Assembly (NCBI GenBank): GCA_030620005.1
Contig: JAUXAJ010000057.1
Span: 1 to 20,385, forward strand
Source of the DNA: Promethearchaeota archaeon
Lineage (GTDB): Archaea > Asgardarchaeota > Lokiarchaeia > Sigynarchaeales > SOKP01
Direction: 5' to 3'
Length of the DNA stretch: 20,385 bases
How positions within the stretch are numbered: position 1 is the stretch's first letter; the number at the start of each line of letters is the position of its first letter. Made by a program: the position numbers and the translations under genes. Under the pieces are notes generated by a model. It ran no database searches, was not told where the DNA came from, and saw only the letters and a list, made by a program, of their open reading frames with translations. Positions 1 to 7,845 of the stretch are shown here, one piece after another.

Positions 1-3
1 AAT

Positions 4-495
4 GTGGGATTAAAACATTTTAAAAATAATTACAAGGAAATCATTCAAAAGTTTCAAGAAATTCGAGAAGAAAAATTAAAAAGAAAACAAGAATATGAAT
101 CAGCACCAAGCGATAGTTTTGTTTTCAGCAGAAAAAAAGGCGAAGATAAGGTTCTTGACTTAATTCCAGCTCGAGATCCAAAAGCTCTCGAAGATATAAT
201 GAGTGCTTTGGAAGATTTAACTGGAGAAAAGTACGAAATTTCGATAGATTTAAGGAAGAAAGAAAAGGAAAGTGTAGAAAACGAAAAAGAAGATAGTGTA
301 GAGAATGAAATAGTAGTAGAAGAAAAAAAAGAACTTTTAAAAAAGGTGAATGAAAAAGACCACGATACAGGTGACCGTATCGTGCCATATACCGTGAAAG
401 ACATCGAAAAATTCGAGAAAGAATCTTTCAAGAAAGCCATATGGCGTGGTAGCCAGACAGTAGCTTTTAAAAAATGGCTTGAAAAAAAGAAATAA
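4..495 (+). CDS. Hypothetical charged protein, possibly 5'-truncated
   Basis: I do not recognise this protein. It is up to 163 residues, very rich in Lys and Glu, with no membrane segment or signal peptide. The middle (about residues 80-115) is a low-complexity acidic/basic stretch with repeated SVENE units (SVENEKEDSVENE) and is probably a flexible linker or coiled coil. The last ~45 residues (starting around DTGDRIVPY, including KKAIWRGSQTVAFKKWL) are less biased and look like the conserved part, perhaps a small helical domain. The GTG at position 4 is only the first possible start: the frame is open to the left edge, so the true start may lie outside the window. An 8-bp perfect inverted repeat lies inside the gene. 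A 126-bp gap separates it from the next gene, so there is no clear operon link. Confidence 0.62.
   Translation: MGLKHFKNNYKEIIQKFQEIREEKLKRKQEYESAPSDSFVFSRKKGEDKVLDLIPARDPKALEDIMSALEDLTGEKYEISIDLRKKEKESVENEKEDSVENEIVVEEKKELLKKVNEKDHDTGDRIVPYTVKDIEKFEKESFKKAIWRGSQTVAFKKWLEKKK
361..384. repeat. 8-bp perfect inverted repeat inside the first gene
   Basis: CACGATAC at 361-368 and GTATCGTG at 377-384 are exact reverse complements around the 8-nt centre AGGTGACC, whose GGT-G-ACC core is itself nearly symmetric. It lies in the coding region for residues DTGDRIVP. It could be a dyad protein-binding site or an mRNA hairpin, or a chance feature. Confidence 0.5.
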
Positions 496-621
496 AGAAA
501 ATTTTTTCTGTAAAGAATTAATTTTTTCATCTCTATTATTTCATTTATTTCTTTATTTTGGAGACTTAGCCTTTATAATCACAAAATAGAAATATTATGA
601 AAATTTTATTTATTCAAGACA

Positions 622-2028
622 ATGGATAAATTTATGTTTATTTTAGGCTCAAACTGGAAACTAAGTCTAGCCGAATTAGATAACTGTCTTAAATATTCAA
701 AGAATAAAGGAAAGATTGTCGATTATTCTGCTAACATAGTGGTTGTAGAATTTGAGAGTTTACACGAGGATAGATACTACGTGAATAATTTAATGGAATT
801 TCAATATTTATTAGGTGGCTGTCAAAAAATTGCTAAAATTTACGATTTTGTTTATATTCGTGACGCTAAAGAAGCGTTTCCGCTAAAGATTGAGAAATTC
901 AAGCAAGTTGAAAGAGCAAGAAAAAAAATTATTCAAGTTTTAAGTAATGTTCTCGAGGAAATCTTTCCAAGAATAAAAAACGAAAGTCTCTTTTTTGCGG
1001 TTTCGATCTATCCTAATCTTTTCGATGATGAATATTATTCAAGTATTATGGTGAAACACGTCCTACCTTTTTTAAACAAAAAAATTATAGAGATTTTGAA
1101 TCAAAAAGGTTGTAAAAAATCGTCGTATTACAAATATCCAGAGAAAAATATTCAAACAGGTAAACTAAATCCTATTTTTCCACATCATTTAATAAAATAT
1201 GGTCTATTAAACAAGGATCGAGCTGAAATCGTATTTGGATATACGGAAGAAGGTTTTTACATCGCAAGAACTTTTACGACAGATGACCCTAGCTTTAAAA
1301 AGAGAATAGACGAAGATCGGCCATTTAAAGAATTTAAAAGTGCAATTTCTCCAAAATTGGCCCTAATCATGTTTAACTTTTTAAACTTATTTGAGATGAG
1401 AGATAAAAAAAGGATCCTTGATCCGTTTGTCGGTAACGGTACAATTCCTTTATTGGCAATAGTTCAAGATTTTCAAGTTTACGGTTCGGATATTGATGAC
1501 AAAAAAGTAAGTAATACTATAAGAAATGTTAGTTGGTTATTGGAAGATTTAGAAGAACCAATCCCTTTACTCATTAACCAGCATTTTAAAGCTACAGATA
1601 TCAAAGACTTATCAAAACATTTTGAATCAAACTCCATTGATGGAATCTGCTCTGAACCTCCACTTGGTCCATATTATAGGGATAAACCATATTACATTCA
1701 AGCGAAGGAGTTAATAAAAAGCGAGTTAGAACCATTATATAATATATTTTTCGTAGAAGCTTATAAAGTATTGAAACAAAACGCTAGAATATGTATTACT
1801 GCTCCGATAATTAGCACGATTGATGGAGGAGATATTCAAATTAATATTAAAAAAATTGCCGACAATAATAATTTTAAGTCAATTCCAATGCTTGATTTTA
1901 AAAGAATTATTAACAAATCCAACCAAAAACTTCAATTTAGGAAACAACATGTTATAAGTTTAGTGGACGCTAAAAAAAATCAAATTGTAAAAAGAAAACT
2001 ATACGTGTTTGAAAAGCAAGATAAATGA
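622..2028 (+). CDS. TRM11-family SAM-dependent RNA methyltransferase
   Basis: Likely a cytosolic tRNA guanine-N2 methyltransferase of the TRM11/TrmG10 type (UPF0020 fold). The N-terminus (FILGSNWKLSLAELDNCL) is the usual opening of archaeal TRM11-like proteins, and residues ~30-220 are where the THUMP-type tRNA-binding region normally lies. The catalytic Rossmann domain follows: RPFKEF about 233-238, ISPKLALIMFN 242-252, SAM motif I DPFVGNGT 267-274, and the ribose-binding acidic residue D290 in YGSDID. Motif IV, normally [D/N/S]PP[Y/F], reads SEPPLGPYY at 344-352, so its first acidic residue is Glu and the aromatic after PP is Leu. This changes the target-base pocket and leaves the exact substrate open. 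The length (468 aa) is a little long for the family. The stop is 6 nt before the endonuclease III start, so the two are probably cotranscribed. Confidence 0.85.
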   Translation: MDKFMFILGSNWKLSLAELDNCLKYSKNKGKIVDYSANIVVVEFESLHEDRYYVNNLMEFQYLLGGCQKIAKIYDFVYIRDAKEAFPLKIEKFKQVERARKKIIQVLSNVLEEIFPRIKNESLFFAVSIYPNLFDDEYYSSIMVKHVLPFLNKKIIEILNQKGCKKSSYYKYPEKNIQTGKLNPIFPHHLIKYGLLNKDRAEIVFGYTEEGFYIARTFTTDDPSFKKRIDEDRPFKEFKSAISPKLALIMFNFLNLFEMRDKKRILDPFVGNGTIPLLAIVQDFQVYGSDIDDKKVSNTIRNVSWLLEDLEEPIPLLINQHFKATDIKDLSKHFESNSIDGICSEPPLGPYYRDKPYYIQAKELIKSELEPLYNIFFVEAYKVLKQNARICITAPIISTIDGGDIQINIKKIADNNNFKSIPMLDFKRIINKSNQKLQFRKQHVISLVDAKKNQIVKRKLYVFEKQDK

Positions 2029-2034
2029 AAAAGC

Positions 2035-2703
2035 ATGAATTATAAAGAAATTTTGGATAAAATAGAGGGTGTTTTAGAAGGAGAAGCTCATTTAGACGAA
2101 TTAGCAAGGAAGAGACAAGACCCTTTTAAGATATTAATTTCAACAATATTATCTGCGAGAACAAGAGATGCAAACACGAGAGAAGCGTCAAATAATTTGT
2201 TTTCAAAATACGACACTCCGGAATTAATTGCTCGTGCTGATTTAGAAGATTTAGAGCAACTCGTACGAAAATCGGGATTTTATAAGGTTAAGGCAGCTCG
2301 GATTAAAGAAGTATCTAAAATAATTCTTGAGGAACATCATGGAAAGGTCCCTAAAAATTTTGAAGATTTAAAAAAATTACCGGGAGTAGGTGCTAAGACG
2401 GCAAATTGCGTATTAGTTTACGCTTTTAAAATACCTGCAATACCGGTTGACACGCACGTACATCGAATCCCAAATAGATTAGGGTGGGTTCAAACAAAAA
2501 AGCCCGAAGAAACTGAGAGAGAATTAAAAAAAATAATTCCCAAAGATCAATGGATAAGATTAAATAGACTATTCGTTAAATTTGGACAGCAGATTTGCTT
2601 ACCAATTAATCCTAAGCATGAATCGTGTCCATTAGAAGAAATTTGTCCGAAAAATTATTCAATGGAAAATGCTAGAAGAAAAAAGAAGAAAACTAAAAAA
2701 TAA
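2035..2703 (+). CDS. nth: Endonuclease III (DNA glycosylase/AP lyase) with altered Fe-S motif
   Basis: Base-excision repair glycosylase of the HhH-GPD superfamily, removing oxidised pyrimidines and cutting AP sites. The helix-hairpin-helix [13 protein letters not shown] carries the catalytic Lys, and VDTHVHRI carries the catalytic Asp; both are intact. The C-terminal iron-sulfur loop is normally C-x6-C-x2-C-x5-C. Here it reads [17 protein letters not shown], so the second ligand is His (codon CAT) while the other three Cys remain. The protein is 222 residues, the usual family length, and ends in a Lys/Arg tail (RRKKKKTKK) that may bind DNA. ATG at 2035 follows the TRM11-like gene by 6 nt. The 3' end meets the convergent rhomboid gene with only 2 bp between stop codons, so there is no room for a terminator outside coding sequence. 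Confidence 0.93.
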   Translation: MNYKEILDKIEGVLEGEAHLDELARKRQDPFKILISTILSARTRDANTREASNNLFSKYDTPELIARADLEDLEQLVRKSGFYKVKAARIKEVSKIILEEHHGKVPKNFEDLKKLPGVGAKTANCVLVYAFKIPAIPVDTHVHRIPNRLGWVQTKKPEETERELKKIIPKDQWIRLNRLFVKFGQQICLPINPKHESCPLEEICPKNYSMENARRKKKKTKK

Positions 2704-2705
2704 AG

Positions 2706-3293
2706 TTAATAATAATCGTAATTCTTTTTTCTCCGTTCTTGACTGAAAAGATAACCAAACAAGATCCCTCCAATCAATCCAAACAAGTGCGCCCACAAAT
2801 TAATCCCCGGTCCGATGGATGAAAGCACGAAAAAAGCCACGTAACCAAGTCCAAGAAATAAAAGCGCGCGTTCCCTGCTCAACGCAATTATCACAAAAGC
2901 GGCGCCAATCAAACCAAATATTCCTCCTGACGCCCCTAAACTTATTGAATAAGGCGGTAGTAAGATCAATGAAAATAAATTGCCTATTAATCCTGATAAA
3001 AAGTAAACAATAATAAATTCTAGCTTAGAGAATGAATTCTCAACAGCAACTCCAAACAATAATAACGCCACCATGTTGAAAAATAGATGCATGACGTCAG
3101 CGTGAAGAAACATGGCAGTAATGAGCCTCCACACTTCAAGTTGCTCAATGACCAGTATATTTATTTGGACAAAAAGCAGCATGAATTCGTAAGGAAAGAT
3201 CAAATTAAATCCAATAAAACAAAATATATTAATAATTATTAAGGTCAAACTAATTTTGGAATTTTTTAAGCTATTTTGGTCTAATACAATCAA
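2706..3293 (-). CDS. Rhomboid family intramembrane serine protease
   Basis: A compact six-helix rhomboid of 195 residues that cleaves transmembrane substrates within the membrane. The sequence shows WRLITAMFLHADVMHLFFN with the HxxxN motif (H69, N73), the nucleophile in GASGGIFG (S122) and the catalytic His in NLWAHLFGLIGG (H169), so the Ser-His dyad is complete. There is no extra N- or C-terminal domain beyond a short basic tail (RRKKNYDYY), which by the positive-inside rule should be cytosolic. The natural substrate cannot be told from the sequence. The gene is divergent from the PCMT-like gene across 227 bp that must hold both promoters; that gap is AT-rich and I see no other feature in it. 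Confidence 0.93.
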   Translation of the reverse strand: MIVLDQNSLKNSKISLTLIIINIFCFIGFNLIFPYEFMLLFVQINILVIEQLEVWRLITAMFLHADVMHLFFNMVALLLFGVAVENSFSKLEFIIVYFLSGLIGNLFSLILLPPYSISLGASGGIFGLIGAAFVIIALSRERALLFLGLGYVAFFVLSSIGPGINLWAHLFGLIGGILFGYLFSQERRKKNYDYY

Positions 3294-3520
3294 AATTCAA
3301 TCAGCATGATTTTAAAAATTTTTAAACCTAAAAAATAATAGCTAACGAGAGAATTTAAATTTGTACTTTAGGAACTCATTAAGATAAAAAAAAATCTTGA
3401 ACGAATAAGACTTGACATCAATTCATTGATATTATCGCAAAGCAATGTTTTTCTGTTATCTAATATTAAAAAAATTAACCAATAAATATTAAATATTGAA
3501 TTTTTTTTATTATTATACAA

Positions 3521-4729
3521 ATGGAAAGAAATAAAAAGTTTAGATCAAAAAAAAAGCGTTTAATTGATTACTTGATCACTAATAAATTGTTAAAAGATAA
3601 GCGCTTGATCAAAGCTTTCATAGATGTACCCCTTGAAGATTTTATTCCTGAAGATTATTTCGATCCTTTTAAATTATACGAAGATATTCCAAACCTTTTT
3701 TATTATCAAAATCGAGATAATTACAGGACGATATCAGCACCTCACATGATAACAATCATGTTGCAAGGCTTGGCTTTAGAGTCTAACGATGATTTGCTAA
3801 TATTAGGCGCTAAAAGTGGATATATAGCCTCTTTGGCCCATAAATTGTCCCCTAATGGAGAAATTATAATTTTAGAAGCAAATTCAGAAATTGCACAAAT
3901 TACGACTGAAAATTTAAAAAAATTGAATCTAGACCATAATATTGAAGTAATTGTTAAAAATCCTCTAGTAGGCATGCCAGAACTAAGTCCATGGCAAAAA
4001 ATCTTGGTAACCGGTGCTATTACGCAAGACCGAATTTATCCTTTATTGACACAGCTTGACCCTGATGAAGGAGTCTTATATGCTCCTATTGGAGGGGTTT
4101 ATATTCAAACGTATACTCAAATTCTAAGAATAGAAGATGATTACTATGGCAAAAAGCAACTTCAAGTAAGATTTACGCCTTTAATGACCCAAATAGAATT
4201 GGGCGAGTTAGAATTAATAACGGATTTTGATGAAATAGAGATAAAAGACGATCCCTTAATTGTTGATAATACTTTAAACAAAGTAGACAGAAAATATGGA
4301 AAAAAAGTAAGCATCAAATATACTTCGAATATTTTAGATAATATTGAATTGGAACCAATATCTGAAAAGAAATCAATAGAACCAGAAAAAATTGGTATCC
4401 TGCTAGTCCACTTGGAAAACATTCTAAGGTTTGTCGTTAAGCTCAGAAGGGAAGAAGATGTCGAGTCTTGTTTTGATTTAATTAGTGCCATCGAAGCTCA
4501 AATTGAAAAACTTAAAGTTTTTAAGAAAACGTATAATCTAAAAATAAAGCGAATGTCGAGCGTTTTAAATCAGATTAGGACTTATTTAATTGTAAGAAAA
4601 GAATTAGAAAAAAGAGAAGTTTCAAAAGTACTGGATAAAAAATTAGAGATTATTAAAAAACAGATGGAAGATTTAAAGATCTTGTCAGAAATAGTAGAAG
4701 AAGAAATCAGATTGATTCGAGAACTCTAA
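3521..4729 (+). CDS. PCMT-fold (protein-L-isoaspartate O-methyltransferase-like) protein with C-terminal coiled coil
   Basis: Residues ~10-200 match the protein-L-isoaspartate methyltransferase fold: an N-terminal helical part (RLIKAFIDVPLEDFIPEDY), the conserved ISAPHM at 71-76 (PIMT substrate/SAM loop), a SAM motif I region LGAKSGYIASLAH at 95-107, an acidic strand end ILEANSEIA, and VLYAPIGG near 186-192, equivalent to the GG-x-L-V-x-P-x-G strand. Motif I lacks the usual E-x-G-x-G-x-G spacing (Lys98 in place of a Gly), so activity is uncertain. Residues ~250-402 form a highly charged helical extension (KLRREED, IEKLKVFKK, RKELEKREVSK) likely to be a coiled coil; ordinary PIMTs are about 220 residues. 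It may repair isoaspartate, or be a repurposed methyltransferase with a docking tail. It stands alone on the plus strand. Confidence 0.8.
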   Translation: MERNKKFRSKKKRLIDYLITNKLLKDKRLIKAFIDVPLEDFIPEDYFDPFKLYEDIPNLFYYQNRDNYRTISAPHMITIMLQGLALESNDDLLILGAKSGYIASLAHKLSPNGEIIILEANSEIAQITTENLKKLNLDHNIEVIVKNPLVGMPELSPWQKILVTGAITQDRIYPLLTQLDPDEGVLYAPIGGVYIQTYTQILRIEDDYYGKKQLQVRFTPLMTQIELGELELITDFDEIEIKDDPLIVDNTLNKVDRKYGKKVSIKYTSNILDNIELEPISEKKSIEPEKIGILLVHLENILRFVVKLRREEDVESCFDLISAIEAQIEKLKVFKKTYNLKIKRMSSVLNQIRTYLIVRKELEKREVSKVLDKKLEIIKKQMEDLKILSEIVEEEIRLIREL

Positions 4730-4796
4730 TTTTTTAAAATGTATCTTGTAATGTTTAAAAATCTTCTTATCTTAACGTCGTTATATCATTGGTGAG

Positions 4797-5309
4797 TTAC
4801 TTTTCAAGAAAGTCAAGAATAGCTTTCATGAAATCTGGTAAATCATTAGGAGTTCTCGAAGTAATTAAATTACCATCAATAACTACGGGTTTATCTTCGA
4901 ATTTTACACCAGCATTTATCATATCATCTTTAATTGCAAAATAACTTGTTGCCCTGCGATTCTTAACGATTTTTGCTGATATCAAAACCCAACCCGCGTG
5001 GCAAATGGCACCAACCAGTTTTCCTTGTTCGTTGATTCTTGCCACAAAATCCAAAATTTTTTGATTTCTTCTTAGATAATCTGGGTTCTTAGTTCCTCCA
5101 GGAACAATTACTCCATCGTACTCATCTGCACTAGCGTTATCAATTGATAAATCGGGTTCAAATGGATATCCATGTTTTCCTTCAATCGTTTTTTTTTTTA
5201 GACTGATTAACTCTGTTTCGTAACCTGCTTCGATTAATCTTATTCTCGGATAATGGAGTTCTAAATCTTCATAACCATCCGTAGCTAAAAAAGCTATTTT
5301 CTTTGTCAT
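4797..5309 (-). CDS. DJ-1/PfpI family protein (protease I-like)
   Basis: A 170-residue cytosolic protein of the DJ-1/PfpI superfamily, a typical length. The nucleophile-elbow motif GAICHAGWVL places Cys103 followed by His104, and Glu14 in DGYEDLEL is the acidic partner used in PfpI-type enzymes. DGVIVPGGTKNPDYLRRN and GNLITSRTPNDLPDF match PfpI closely. Members have been described as proteases, glyoxalases or protein deglycases; the sequence alone does not decide. It is convergent with the PCMT-like gene (67 bp between stops). It has one of the clearest ribosome-binding sites in the window, 9 nt before ATG, which supports this start. The adjacency of a glycation-repair candidate and an isoaspartate-repair candidate is suggestive but they are on opposite strands. 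Confidence 0.92.
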   Translation of the reverse strand: MTKKIAFLATDGYEDLELHYPRIRLIEAGYETELISLKKKTIEGKHGYPFEPDLSIDNASADEYDGVIVPGGTKNPDYLRRNQKILDFVARINEQGKLVGAICHAGWVLISAKIVKNRRATSYFAIKDDMINAGVKFEDKPVVIDGNLITSRTPNDLPDFMKAILDFLEK

Positions 5310-5318
5310 TGTTCATTT

Positions 5319-5347
5319 CCTCCTTTATTTCGATATTTTTAAATACT
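5319..5347 (-). promoter_or_regulatory. Shine-Dalgarno and TATA-like box of the PfpI gene
   Basis: On the minus strand AAAGGAGG (5319-5326) lies 9 nt before the ATG at 5309. An A/T box reading TATTTAAAAATA lies about 25-37 nt upstream of the start, at the right place for a TATA element with a short leader. Confidence 0.6.
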
Positions 5348-5433
5348 TTTACTAGATATTGTATAATTAAATTACATAACATTTCTTATTTTATAATTTG
5401 GATAATAATTGATTATAGTTATAGTTAGTTCCT

Positions 5434-6174
5434 TCAGGTTGAAATAAAATTGTTTAAAATCCCTACATACACAACCAATACAATGATTATGATGAGTAAG
5501 ATGTTATATGGGGTAGGTATTAATTTATAAATTGTTTTTTCCTTATAAACTTCGTATTCTTTCCCAAATAGAGGTAGAAGCATGTACTTTTCTTCCAAAT
5601 AACACTCTATAAAAACAGTTAAGATGACAAATGGAGAAAATACTAAAGATACAAACGAATCGAACACGAATGCCAGGCCTAACATTATTAAAATTACTGC
5701 AGACATCATTGGATGGCGTACAATCTTATAAGGCCCCCCCGTAATTAATTTATATTTTCCTTTAACTAAACCCCTATTTTTATTAATTTTTAACGCTGAA
5801 CTACTGAGTTTAACCCCTAAACCCATGAATATCATTCCTATTAAAAAAAACCACACCCAATATTGGAAAAAATAACTAATTCCACTTATAATACTTGAGT
5901 TAAGGACCGATAATAAGATTATTGGAACATTGAAGAAAAATAGAAACAACTTCGTGTATATCTCCCAAAATCTACTTTTAAGATTTTTTGTTATTAAAAA
6001 TACGATCCAATATCCAAAAAAATTTACGAAAAATAATGTAATTAAAATGAGATTAATGAGTATCATATTTTTTAAAATTTTTCCTACACTAAAAAAATAA
6101 CTAATATTTAAATTCAATTTTTGCCATGACTGCTCAAGAAAACCCCATCCTTCATTTAAGGATGAGTTGTTCAA
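5434..6174 (-). CDS. Membrane methyltransferase, ICMT/PEMT family
   Basis: An integral membrane SAM-dependent methyltransferase of the isoprenylcysteine carboxyl / phospholipid methyltransferase superfamily. About five to six hydrophobic segments are visible (roughly residues 37-61, 74-96, 104-122, 158-172, 176-190, 224-240). The superfamily signature is present: GGPYKIVRHP at 146-155 and EEKYMLLPLFGKEYEVY at 194-210, which together bind SAM. Substrate could be a prenylated protein C-terminus or a lipid; the sequence does not tell. The first candidate start is a TTG at 6174; the nearest ATG in frame is at 6066 (giving 210 residues beginning right at the first membrane segment). The TTG start keeps an N-terminal amphipathic, Trp-containing stretch, so the exact start is open. 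A 13-bp tandem repeat lies just upstream. Confidence 0.85.
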   Translation of the reverse strand: MNNSSLNEGWGFLEQSWQKLNLNISYFFSVGKILKNMILINLILITLFFVNFFGYWIVFLITKNLKSRFWEIYTKLFLFFFNVPIILLSVLNSSIISGISYFFQYWVWFFLIGMIFMGLGVKLSSSALKINKNRGLVKGKYKLITGGPYKIVRHPMMSAVILIMLGLAFVFDSFVSLVFSPFVILTVFIECYLEEKYMLLPLFGKEYEVYKEKTIYKLIPTPYNILLIIIIVLVVYVGILNNFIST

Positions 6175-6186
6175 ATTCCAATTAAT

Positions 6187-6212
6187 TCAAAGATAGTGTT
6201 CAAAGATAGTGT
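6187..6212. repeat. Perfect 13-bp tandem duplication upstream of the ICMT-like gene
   Basis: TCAAAGATAGTGT occurs twice head-to-tail (6187-6199 and 6200-6212), 12 bp upstream of the TTG start of the minus-strand methyltransferase. It contains an in-frame stop on that strand, so the gene cannot begin further upstream. It may be replication slippage or a doubled regulator site. Confidence 0.7.
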
Positions 6213-6327
6213 ATGATATTTGATTAAAAAATTAAAAAAAATTAGATAAGATACATGATTCATAAAAAATATATAATCTAAAAAATTATAAAAAGGAGAA
6301 AATTTTATAAATCTAATTCGAAAAACT

Positions 6328-6350
6328 TTTATATTCTATTAATAATAGAA
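6328..6350 (+). promoter_or_regulatory. TATA-like box overlapping a 17-bp palindrome (possible operator)
   Basis: TTCTATTA (6334-6341) and TAATAGAA (6343-6350) are exact reverse complements around one base. The TATA-like TTTATATT at 6328-6335 overlaps its left end. The site is 38 bp upstream of the small membrane protein's ATG. In archaea a dyad over or just after the TATA box is a common repressor position; the regulator is unknown. Confidence 0.4.
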
Positions 6351-6388
6351 CATGAAGTATTAAAAATAGAGTAGAGTGAATAAATAAT

Positions 6389-6718
6389 ATGGAAGAAGAA
6401 AAAAAACTTTTAATTATGAGAATTTTGGGAATTCTTGGAGCAATTCTACCCCTACTTAACGGTTTTATGTTTTTTCTTACAGGTGGAATTATTAGTATAA
6501 TTGGTGGAATTCTATATATAGCCGTTGCCATAGTTCTTATAATCATGTGCATAAAGCCTAACAAGCCAATCCCATTCAAAGGTCTTTTATTATTGATACT
6601 AGGAATCGTCATTATTGTATTAGGTTTTGCGTTTAGTACTGATATGGGTATGGTGGGTATAGTTATTAGTGGAATTATCGTCGCTATCGCAGGGATCTTA
6701 GATTATGTTATAAAATAA
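6389..6718 (+). CDS. Small four-helix membrane protein, unknown function
   Basis: A 109-residue hydrophobic protein with four predicted membrane segments (about residues 8-28, 31-54, 63-82, 86-107) and a charged N-terminus MEEEKK. The segments are rich in Gly and Ile (GGIISIIGGILY, VGIVISGIIVAIAGIL), as in small bundle or pore-like proteins, and there are no catalytic motifs. Two Cys-free helix pairs joined by the loop KPNKPIPFKG suggest an internal duplication of a two-helix unit, which I could not verify by alignment. It is monocistronic by position: its own promoter-like palindrome is upstream and a 16-T run follows 15 nt after the stop. Confidence 0.75.
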   Translation: MEEEKKLLIMRILGILGAILPLLNGFMFFLTGGIISIIGGILYIAVAIVLIIMCIKPNKPIPFKGLLLLILGIVIIVLGFAFSTDMGMVGIVISGIIVAIAGILDYVIK

Positions 6719-6733
6719 AATTCGGGAAAAATA

Positions 6734-6749
6734 TTTTTTTTTTTTTTTT
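6734..6749 (+). terminator. Oligo-T terminator after the small membrane protein
   Basis: A run of 16 consecutive T on the plus strand begins 15 nt after the stop codon. Long T tracts are sufficient for termination by archaeal RNA polymerase, and there is no hairpin before it. Confidence 0.55.
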
Positions 6750-7010
6750 ATGTGGGCGCAAATTAGTCCTTGTCGACAAAAATGTCCTTTCACCTTGAAA
6801 TCTCATCACAGGAAATTAAAACTCGATGCATTTTTTCGAAAATACTTAGTTCGTCATAAATAATAATAGATGACATGAAAATATAAATCTAAACTGAATA
6901 TAAACTAAGTAAATGCTCAAAAATAGAATTTCGTAATAAATCAGAAAACCATTACACCCTATCTTTTTAAATGTCGAGATGTAATGTATCTTTTAAATCT
7001 TTTTTAACTC

Positions 7011-7844
7011 ATGCTGTGGCTATTAGTTAAAAATCGTGATTTTGTTTACATACTACGTATCTTTGCCTCCTTCACCTTATATTACATGGCATTTTTAACT
7101 GGAAAAAGAATTAAAGAAGCAGGGGTACTATCAACTACAACAGGATTTACTATTTATCTCAGTTTATTTAGTACATATCATTTATTTGGCACGATTAGTA
7201 TTTTTTATCCTGAACTTGCCCTTGGATACTCATTCGATTTACTTACGAATACCATCATGCTGCTTGGCATGACCATTTTTATCATTCTTAATGAAATCGA
7301 TGAAGTTTTACATACATACAATATAGACACCAAAAAAAGGTTTAAATATCCTTTTAGCGTTATTTCTACTATTGGGATAATTACCCTCCTACTATTGTTT
7401 TTATATTCAGGCTTAGATCTCACAATAGCATTTATATTCATTCTCATACCTTTTATTATCACATCCAATAGATTGGGGAAAAGATTTGAAACTTTAGAAA
7501 TTGTAAAAAAATCTAATCCTTTACCATGGTTTTATAGCGGGTTAGTTCTTACTGGCTTTTCAAATTTTCTAAATAATCAAATACTTTTTAACCTTCTGGG
7601 ATATTGGATTCTTATCGTAACGACAATTTGTCTAATTGTTGGTGGAATGTTGATGACAAGGGGTTGGAATCGACTTCCTAGTCTTTCTGAATTTGAATGG
7701 ATGATTAAAATGGAACGATTATTTGTAATACACTTGACTACTTCCAGCGTGATTTATGAATATAATTTTCAAACATCGCTCAAATCTAACGCTGACGATC
7801 AAGTAGAAGGAGATCTAGCAGGGGACCGCAATCGGAGGAATTGA
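7011..7844 (+). CDS. Seven-helix membrane protein, N-terminal part of a frameshifted 7TM-longin-like protein
   Basis: Seven hydrophobic segments are visible (about residues 10-30, 41-62, 72-95, 113-134, 135-152, 171-190, 192-215), followed by a soluble region that opens with two beta-strand-like stretches, MERLFVIHL and SSVIYEYNF. The frame then runs into a meaningless basic tail (DRNRRN) and stops at 7842-7844. If one G of the GGGG at 7821-7824 is removed, the reading continues as DLAGTAIGGIDMLLGEI straight into the next frame and ends at 8100, giving about 362 residues with a complete beta-beta-alpha-beta-beta-beta-alpha domain, the longin/roadblock pattern. The likeliest explanations are a sequencing error or a real frameshift mutation; programmed frameshifting is possible. 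The family resembles a membrane receptor joined to a small-GTPase-interacting domain, which is inference. Confidence 0.8.
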   Translation: MLWLLVKNRDFVYILRIFASFTLYYMAFLTGKRIKEAGVLSTTTGFTIYLSLFSTYHLFGTISIFYPELALGYSFDLLTNTIMLLGMTIFIILNEIDEVLHTYNIDTKKRFKYPFSVISTIGIITLLLLFLYSGLDLTIAFIFILIPFIITSNRLGKRFETLEIVKKSNPLPWFYSGLVLTGFSNFLNNQILFNLLGYWILIVTTICLIVGGMLMTRGWNRLPSLSEFEWMIKMERLFVIHLTTSSVIYEYNFQTSLKSNADDQVEGDLAGDRNRRN

Positions 7845-7845
7845 T

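Noticed and set aside
54..530. 158-residue minus-strand frame
   Set aside because: Antisense to a Lys/Glu-rich gene; its Ser/Phe-rich composition is the mirror of that bias.
6770..6779. 10-bp palindrome TTGTCGACAA
   Set aside because: Short, isolated, and not placed at a promoter of any called gene.
6790..6876. 28-codon minus-strand frame (MSSIIIYDELSIFEKMHRVL...)
   Set aside because: Protein-like in feel but very short, with a TATA-like stretch too close to its ATG; could be a remnant but support is too weak.
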